Below, in pieces: positions 31,994 through 36,601 of a stretch of DNA of 36,601 nucleotides. Each line of letters starts with the position of its first letter. Position 1 is the stretch's first letter. The notes under the pieces were generated by a model. It was not told where the DNA came from, did no database searches, and was given only the letters and a program-made list of their open reading frames with translations. A program made the position numbers and the translations under genes. Origin of the DNA: Bacteroidales bacterium (GTDB lineage Bacteria > Bacteroidota > Bacteroidia > Bacteroidales > 4484-276); NCBI GenBank assembly GCA_014860585.1, contig JACZJL010000090.1:1-36601 (forward strand). The letters run 5' to 3'.

Positions 31994-32015
31994 AGCTTAG
32001 GCTCCAGCCTAAGCT
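31994..32015. repeat. Perfect 10-bp-arm palindrome at the head of repeat copy 2
   Basis: AGCTTAGGCT and AGCCTAAGCT are exact reverse complements separated by two bases. The matching place in copy 1 has lost several pairs, so copy 2 looks nearer the original form. Confidence 0.8.
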
Positions 32016-32026
32016 GCATCTATTTC

Positions 32027-32050
32027 TGCAGGCTCTTGCCTGCATTTTTT
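32027..32050 (+). terminator. Terminator-like hairpin inside repeat copy 2
   Basis: TGCAGGC (32027-32033) pairs perfectly with GCCTGCA (32038-32044) around a TCTT loop and is followed by six T. The same hairpin with a six-base stem is in copy 1 at 31840-31862. It may end transcripts from the MDR gene or be a feature of the repeat itself. Confidence 0.5.
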
Positions 32051-32249
32051 AATTGTCAGGTTGATACTGTCAAGGACAAGCAATACGGTTTATTGATCCT
32101 ATGCAGCTATTTTAAAAACCTGAAAGTGCCTGGTTTGTTTTTTCTTTCGAAAAGTACTCTTCAGAAACATTCCCACCTTCATGGTCACCTTAGCTTTTTA
32201 AAACGTTTTTAAATTGGCGAACATCCCAACCAGGTGTTCCTAAATATTG

Positions 32250-32257
32250 TATTTTTG
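32250..32257 (+). promoter_or_regulatory. Bacteroidota -7 element for the DUF362 gene group
   Basis: TATTTTTG matches TAnnTTTG and lies 25 bases before the ATG at 32283. A TTG start at 32247 would overlap this element, which argues for the ATG. Confidence 0.5.
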
Positions 32258-32282
32258 GTTTTTGAATTTAAAATTAAAAGCC

Positions 32283-33212
32283 ATGAAAAGAAGAGATTTT
32301 CTGACTAAGGGTGTTGGCGCCGGGATCGTTGCAGGTGGCGCAGCGTCATTTACGGGAATAGGAAATGTGCTGGCCGGCGGGTTTCAGGGAGGTGATGAAG
32401 GTCCTTATGACCTGGTGGCTGTGCGTGGTGGAGAACCGGCACAGATGTTCGACCTGGCATTGGAAGCTGCAGGTGGAATGTCAAAGTGGGTGAAAAAAGG
32501 ACAGACCGTGGTAGTGAAACCCAATATCGGATGGGATGTTCCGCCTGAACGCGGTGGAAATACCAATCCTGCCCTGGTGAAGCGGATTGTTGAACATTGT
32601 TTTCAAGCCGGGGCCAAACAAGTATATGTTTTCGATAACACCTGCGATAAGTGGGATTTGTGTTACAAAAACAGCGGCATCGAACAGGGAGTTAAGGACG
32701 CCGGTGGACAGATGGTTCCCGGTCATACCGAAAGCTATTACCACGAGGTACCCGTGGTGAAAGGAAAAAACCTGAAAACAACCAAAGTACATGAGTTGAT
32801 ACTGGAGTCGGATGTTTTCATCAATGTTCCTGTTCTCAAACACCACGGTTCTGCACGCCTCACCATCGCTATGAAAAACCTGATGGGGGTAGTTTGGGAC
32901 CGGCGCTGGTGGCATAAAAATGATCTTCATCAGTGTATTGCCGACTACTGCACTTTTTACCGTAAACCTGATCTCAACGTTGTGGATGCTTACCGTGTGA
33001 TGTTACGTAATGGTCCGCGCGGGGTATCAGTGGAGGATATTGCTGACATGAAAAGTCTGATGCTCTCCGAAGATATGGTTGCCATCGATGCCGCCGCTAC
33101 GTTACTGTTTGGTATTGAACCTTCTGAGGTCAACTATATTGGTTTGGCTGATGAAATGGGCGTTGGAACCTCCGACCTAAGCAAACTCAATATCAAAAGA
33201 ATCAGGGTTTAA
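32283..33212 (+). CDS. Tat-exported DUF362 protein
   Basis: Protein of 309 residues in the DUF362 family, whose biochemical role is unsettled but often linked to iron-sulfur redox systems. The N-terminus MKRRDFLTKGVGAGIVAGGA is a twin-arginine signal (RRDFL) with a weakly hydrophobic core, so the folded protein should cross the membrane by Tat. Family segments are VVVKPNIGWDVPPE, NTNPALVKRIVEHC, DVFINVPVLKHHG and LTIAMKNLMGVVWDRRWWH. Unlike some relatives, it has no ferredoxin domain of its own. The polyferredoxin gene begins 12 bases downstream and is surely co-transcribed, so it may supply electrons or clusters. I start at ATG 32283, where the Tat motif begins. Confidence 0.88.
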   Translation: MKRRDFLTKGVGAGIVAGGAASFTGIGNVLAGGFQGGDEGPYDLVAVRGGEPAQMFDLALEAAGGMSKWVKKGQTVVVKPNIGWDVPPERGGNTNPALVKRIVEHCFQAGAKQVYVFDNTCDKWDLCYKNSGIEQGVKDAGGQMVPGHTESYYHEVPVVKGKNLKTTKVHELILESDVFINVPVLKHHGSARLTIAMKNLMGVVWDRRWWHKNDLHQCIADYCTFYRKPDLNVVDAYRVMLRNGPRGVSVEDIADMKSLMLSEDMVAIDAAATLLFGIEPSEVNYIGLADEMGVGTSDLSKLNIKRIRV

Positions 33213-33224
33213 CAGGATTTGATC

Positions 33225-34811
33225 ATGTTGAAAAAATTAAGGGTAGTCATCGCCGTTGCCTTCCTGCTGTTTTTTGCTTTCGTTTTTATTGACATCAAGT
33301 ATGTGACACCTGAATGGTGGATTTTCTACATTAGCCGGCTGCAATTCACTCCGGCATTACTCAACTTGATTGTGGTCGGTGGTTTTGCCATTATCAGTTT
33401 GATCTTTATCCTGATGCTTACGGTACTCTTTGGAAGGGTTTATTGTTCCACGTTATGCCCATTGGGAACTTTGCAGGATGTACTCACCCGTATTTTTAAT
33501 CCCAAAAAGAAAATGCGCCGTTTTAAATACCATAAGCCCAACAACTGGCTTCGATATTCAATTCTGGCGATTACGGCTATTCTTTTCATCTTTGGAAGTT
33601 CCCTGCTTTTAAATCTGCTCGATCCTTACAGCAATTTTGGTAAAATATTTTCCAACCTAATGAGGCCGTTGAATATGCTAATCAATAATGAATTAGCTGC
33701 ACACTATTCAAGGACTGGTACCTATGCCATTAACCCTGTCGAAGTTAAAGGTTTTCAGTTGTTTTCGATAGCTTATGCTGCTTTGTTTCTTGCCATCATA
33801 GGTTTTCTTTCTGCCTGGCGCGGTAGGCTTTTTTGTAATACTATCTGCCCGGTTGGAACTTTTTTAAGCCTGATTTCCCGAAAATCTCTTTTTCAAATTC
33901 ATCTCGATCACGCAAAGTGCAACAGCTGCGGCCTATGCGCCATTACGTGTAAAGCTGAATGCATTGATGCAAAATCAAAAAACGTAGATATGTCGCGATG
34001 TGTAGGCTGTTTCAATTGCTTGTCGGCTTGCAAATCGAATGGTGTCTTGTATTCAATTCCAGTTAAGGTAAAATCTGACCAGGAAATTGCATTGCCGGAT
34101 AAACGGCGACGCTTTTTAATTGGCGGACTGCTAACATCTGCTGCTGTTTTTAGCGGAATGAAAGTTTTGGGAGAAGAAGAGAAAAGACATCGTGGAAGAG
34201 GGCAGGGGAGGGGGCGTGGGCGTGGTAACCAGGAAGCGCCTGTTCCGGTAGTTCGTGAATTTCCTGTTTCACCGCCCGGGTCCATATGTATTGAGCATTT
34301 CAATTCCACATGTACTGCCTGCCACCTGTGTATCACCGCTTGTCCCAAGCAGGTGCTCGTTCCTGCATTTACCGAATACGGTTTGATGGGATTAATGCAG
34401 CCCCGGCTGGATTACGGAGTCAGCTTTTGCAACTACGAATGTGTAGTTTGCAGCCAGATTTGCCCGACTGGCGCCATCATTCCATTAGCCAATGAAGAAA
34501 AGAAACGGGTACAGATCGGGATAGCGCATTTTGTAAGGAGAAACTGCGTGGTCATTACAGACAAGACCGATTGTGGCGCCTGTGCTGAGCATTGCCCAAC
34601 ACAAGCTGTAAGGATGGTACTTCATCGAAACGGATTGTTCGTTCCCGAGGTTACTGATAATATATGTGTGGGTTGTGGCGCTTGCGAACATGCCTGTCCC
34701 ACCGACCCAAAAGCCATTTACGTCGATGGTAACCATACGCATCTGGTAGCTGAAATGCCCGTCATCGAAACCATCGAAAAAAACATTGACCTTGATGATT
34801 TTCCTTTCTAA
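33225..34811 (+). CDS. Membrane polyferredoxin resembling a NapH-NapG fusion with an internal Tat-type signal
   Basis: Predicted electron-transfer protein of 528 residues. The N-terminal half is NapH-like: four TM segments (near residues 5-25, 40-65, 105-130 and 180-200), the motifs CSTLCPLG (about 73) and CNTICPVG (about 204), then two 4Fe-4S motifs CNSCGLCAITC and CVGCFNCLSAC (about 232 and 259), expected in the cytoplasm. Next comes DKRRRFLIGGLLTSAAVFSG at about 292, which looks like a twin-arginine signal or TM, and an Arg-Gly-rich linker. The C-terminal half carries four more Cys clusters: CTACHLCITACP, CNYECVVCSQICP, CGACAEHCP and CVGCGACEHACP, a NapG-like layout. No catalytic reductase is beside it, so the acceptor is unknown; the Tat-exported DUF362 protein is the obvious candidate partner. 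ATG 33225 is preferred to the TTG at 33219. Confidence 0.88.
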   Translation: MLKKLRVVIAVAFLLFFAFVFIDIKYVTPEWWIFYISRLQFTPALLNLIVVGGFAIISLIFILMLTVLFGRVYCSTLCPLGTLQDVLTRIFNPKKKMRRFKYHKPNNWLRYSILAITAILFIFGSSLLLNLLDPYSNFGKIFSNLMRPLNMLINNELAAHYSRTGTYAINPVEVKGFQLFSIAYAALFLAIIGFLSAWRGRLFCNTICPVGTFLSLISRKSLFQIHLDHAKCNSCGLCAITCKAECIDAKSKNVDMSRCVGCFNCLSACKSNGVLYSIPVKVKSDQEIALPDKRRRFLIGGLLTSAAVFSGMKVLGEEEKRHRGRGQGRGRGRGNQEAPVPVVREFPVSPPGSICIEHFNSTCTACHLCITACPKQVLVPAFTEYGLMGLMQPRLDYGVSFCNYECVVCSQICPTGAIIPLANEEKKRVQIGIAHFVRRNCVVITDKTDCGACAEHCPTQAVRMVLHRNGLFVPEVTDNICVGCGACEHACPTDPKAIYVDGNHTHLVAEMPVIETIEKNIDLDDFPF

Positions 34812-34850
34812 ATTATTACCGAATCCTTATTTTTTAAAAGTACATGAAAA

Positions 34851-36601
34851 ATGAAAAAATTGTCCCTCCTTTTAGTCATCGTTGTTCTGGCATTTTCCGC
34901 GTGTAGAGAAAAGCCATCAGGCTTTACCGGTTATGTTGATCCATTTATCGGAACCGACGCTCATGGCCACGTTTTCCCGGGGGCTACCCTACCTTCAGGT
35001 ATGGTACAGCTGAGCCCCGACACACGCAAAGACAGTTGGGATGGTTGCTCTGGTTATCACTATTCCGACAGCACTATCATGGGCTTCAGCCACACCCACC
35101 TGAGCGGTACCGGAGTAGGCGATTACGGCGATATCCGGCTGATGCCGACCGTTGGCGAAGTTTTGCTTGATCCGGGAACCGAAGAGAACCCGGAATCCGG
35201 CTACAGGTCAAGATTTTCGCATGATGACGAAACTGCCCGACCGGGTTATTACCAGGTAAAATTGGAGGATTACAACATCAATGCAGAGCTGACAGTGACC
35301 AAACGGGCTGGTTTTCATAAATACACTTTCCCGAAATCCGCTCAGGCAAACTTAGTGATTGACCTATTCGAAGGAGTGACCACCGACCGTATCCACGACT
35401 TATGGATCAGATTTGTGAGCGATACCGAAATTGAAGGTCTGAGACGGACTGATGGCTGGGCAAATGATCAGTGGGTGTTTTTTAATGCCGAATTTTCAAA
35501 ACCGTTTGTGAATTATGGAATTTCGGTAAATGAAATTTCTAACGAAGGGCAGCAGTTTGCGCAGGGCGCTGATATTAAGGCATGGGTAACATTTGCCACA
35601 AATGATGATGAGGAAATTCTGGTTAAAGTAGGAATTTCTGCTGTTAGTGCTGAAGGCGCAAAACTTAACAGAACGTCTGAGATTCCGGATTGGGATTTTG
35701 AAAAAATCAAAGAGGCTGCTAACCAGACCTGGGAAAATGAATTGGGAAAAATTAAAGCAGAAAGCAAGGATAATAACCGGAAAACTGTTTTCTATACGGC
35801 TCTCTATCATGCTATGGTTGCTCCAAATCTTTTTACCGATGTGGATGGAAAATATCGCGGTCACGACATGCAGATCCATCAGACTGAAGGGTTTGATGTT
35901 TATACCGTGTTTTCGCTCTGGGATACCTTCCGTGCGCTGCATCCGTTGCTCACTATCACCCACCAGGCTTTGACCAACGACTTCATCAACACCATGCTGA
36001 AACAATATGAGCAGGGTGGATTATTGCCCGTTTGGGAGCTGGCAGCCAACGAAACCAACTGCATGATAGGCTACCATGCCGTGCCGGTGATTGTGGATGC
36101 TTACATGAAGGGAATTCGCGGGTACGATGTGGAGGAGGCGCTGGAAGCCTGCATCAAAAGCGCCATGCAGGATCAGTTTGGACTGGAAAGCTATAAGGCT
36201 AAAGGCTACATTCCTTCTGATGCTGAGCCGGAGTCGGTCTCAAAAACGCTGGAATATGCTTACGACGACTGGTGCATTGCCATGCTTGCCAAAGAAATAG
36301 GAAAGGAGGATGTGTACGGGCAGTTTATTCAAATGGCGCAGAATTACAAAAACATCTTTGACCCTGAAACCGGTTTTATGCGCGCCAAAACCAACGAAAC
36401 CTGGTTCAGTCCGTTCGATCCGGCAGAAGTTAATTTCAACTATACCGAGGCCAACTCCTGGCAATACAGCTCTTTTGTGCCGCAGGACATTTCAGGACTG
36501 ATGGAGTTGATGGGTGGAAGGGAAAAGTTTATTGAGCGCCTCGATCAGATGTTTGCCGAAAGTTCACAAACCACCGGTCGTCACCAGGCTGATATCACAG
36601 G
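34851..36601 (+). CDS. GH92 family alpha-mannosidase lipoprotein (C-terminus beyond window)
   Basis: Calcium-dependent exo-alpha-mannosidase family that trims mannose from glycans. The start is ATG 34851, giving a lipoprotein signal with lipobox FSAC (Cys near residue 18). GH92 landmarks follow: VDPFIGTDAHGHVFPGATLP, PSGMVQLSPDT, GFSHTHLSGTG, HAMVAPNLF, YTVFSLWDTFRALHPL and LLPVWELAANETNCMIGYHA, which covers the region of the proposed catalytic Glu. About 583 residues are visible of roughly 750. The Asp pair of the C-terminal active-site segment lies beyond the end, so activity cannot be judged. It begins 39 bases after the polyferredoxin stop with no terminator between, so it may share that transcript. 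A second ATG at 34844 is out of frame. Confidence 0.93.
   Translation, partial: MKKLSLLLVIVVLAFSACREKPSGFTGYVDPFIGTDAHGHVFPGATLPSGMVQLSPDTRKDSWDGCSGYHYSDSTIMGFSHTHLSGTGVGDYGDIRLMPTVGEVLLDPGTEENPESGYRSRFSHDDETARPGYYQVKLEDYNINAELTVTKRAGFHKYTFPKSAQANLVIDLFEGVTTDRIHDLWIRFVSDTEIEGLRRTDGWANDQWVFFNAEFSKPFVNYGISVNEISNEGQQFAQGADIKAWVTFATNDDEEILVKVGISAVSAEGAKLNRTSEIPDWDFEKIKEAANQTWENELGKIKAESKDNNRKTVFYTALYHAMVAPNLFTDVDGKYRGHDMQIHQTEGFDVYTVFSLWDTFRALHPLLTITHQALTNDFINTMLKQYEQGGLLPVWELAANETNCMIGYHAVPVIVDAYMKGIRGYDVEEALEACIKSAMQDQFGLESYKAKGYIPSDAEPESVSKTLEYAYDDWCIAMLAKEIGKEDVYGQFIQMAQNYKNIFDPETGFMRAKTNETWFSPFDPAEVNFNYTEANSWQYSSFVPQDISGLMELMGGREKFIERLDQMFAESSQTTGRHQADIT

Larger units (their letters stand above)
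31811..32175 (+). repeat. Two tandem copies of an ~180-bp non-coding element
   Basis: Copy 1 is 31811-31987 and copy 2 is 31998-32175, an offset of 187-188 bases with small indels. Both read TARGCTCCAGCCTAAGCTGC, then a TGCAGG...CCTGCA hairpin with a T run, CTGTCAAGGACA, AACCTGAAAGTG and TTTCTTTCGAAAAGTA, and end in AACATTCCCA. No ORF is conserved between the copies. The rest of the 31726-32282 gap is AT-rich and holds only the promoter at 32250. The palindromes suggest a dispersed structured repeat family or a repeated RNA element. Confidence 0.85.

Noticed and set aside
32481-32930. Minus-strand ORF of 149 codons
   Set aside because: Antisense to the DUF362 gene, whose plus-strand translation has the Tat signal and family motifs.

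Overview
The window is chromosomal DNA of a Bacteroidota bacterium, most likely an anaerobic or facultatively anaerobic member near Bacteroidales/Marinilabiliales (the lineage is an inference). The evidence is: three huge secreted proteins with type IX secretion (T9SS, Por) C-terminal sorting domains; repeated promoter -7 elements of the Bacteroidota form TAnnTTTG; an intact pyruvate:ferredoxin oxidoreductase; and a GH92 mannosidase lipoprotein. No tRNA, rRNA, CRISPR array, transposase, integrase or phage gene was seen.

Layout. (1) 1-1334, minus strand: ffh (SRP GTPase), cut by the window start. (2) 1813-20844: three consecutive plus-strand genes for T9SS-exported repeat proteins of 2984, 994 and 2199 residues, called A, B and C here. 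All three open with the same unnamed beta-rich domain (called the QPGD domain here). They continue with Cys-containing Ig/PKD-like repeats. A adds nine HYR repeats and a DUF5011-like module. C adds a split FN3 domain and a pair of NLQWP modules. A and C also carry a second QPGD copy just before the sorting signal. A and C share a nearly identical leader with an extended Shine-Dalgarno sequence, which is unusual in this phylum. (3) 20966-25663: a secreted thioredoxin-like protein, panC, panD, a YbhN/UPF0104 membrane protein, an RfaE2-type adenylyltransferase and radA, all on plus and mostly tightly packed. (4) 25761-29300, minus: pyruvate:ferredoxin oxidoreductase (nifJ), convergent with radA across one shared hairpin and divergent from a dihydroorotate-dehydrogenase-like gene that lacks the usual catalytic Cys/Ser motif. 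(5) 30706-31725: a zinc-free quinone-oxidoreductase-like MDR protein. (6) 31811-32175: a non-coding stretch made of two tandem copies of a roughly 180-bp element with strong palindromes. (7) 32283-36601: a Tat-exported DUF362 protein, a polyferredoxin that looks like a NapH-NapG fusion with an internal Tat-type signal, and a GH92 lipoprotein running off the window end.

How the parts work together. A, B and C are probably large cell-surface or released proteins (adhesion, matrix or glycan contact), exported through Sec and then T9SS. The T9SS machinery is not in this window. The panC/panD genes supply pantothenate for CoA, and PFOR makes acetyl-CoA. The RfaE2 and YbhN-like genes point to envelope synthesis. 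The DUF362/polyferredoxin pair suggests an electron route across the cytoplasmic membrane with an unknown acceptor. The most unusual items are the seven-copy QPGD domain family, the internally duplicated giant genes with strong Shine-Dalgarno leaders, the internal-Tat polyferredoxin and the tandem palindromic intergenic element.
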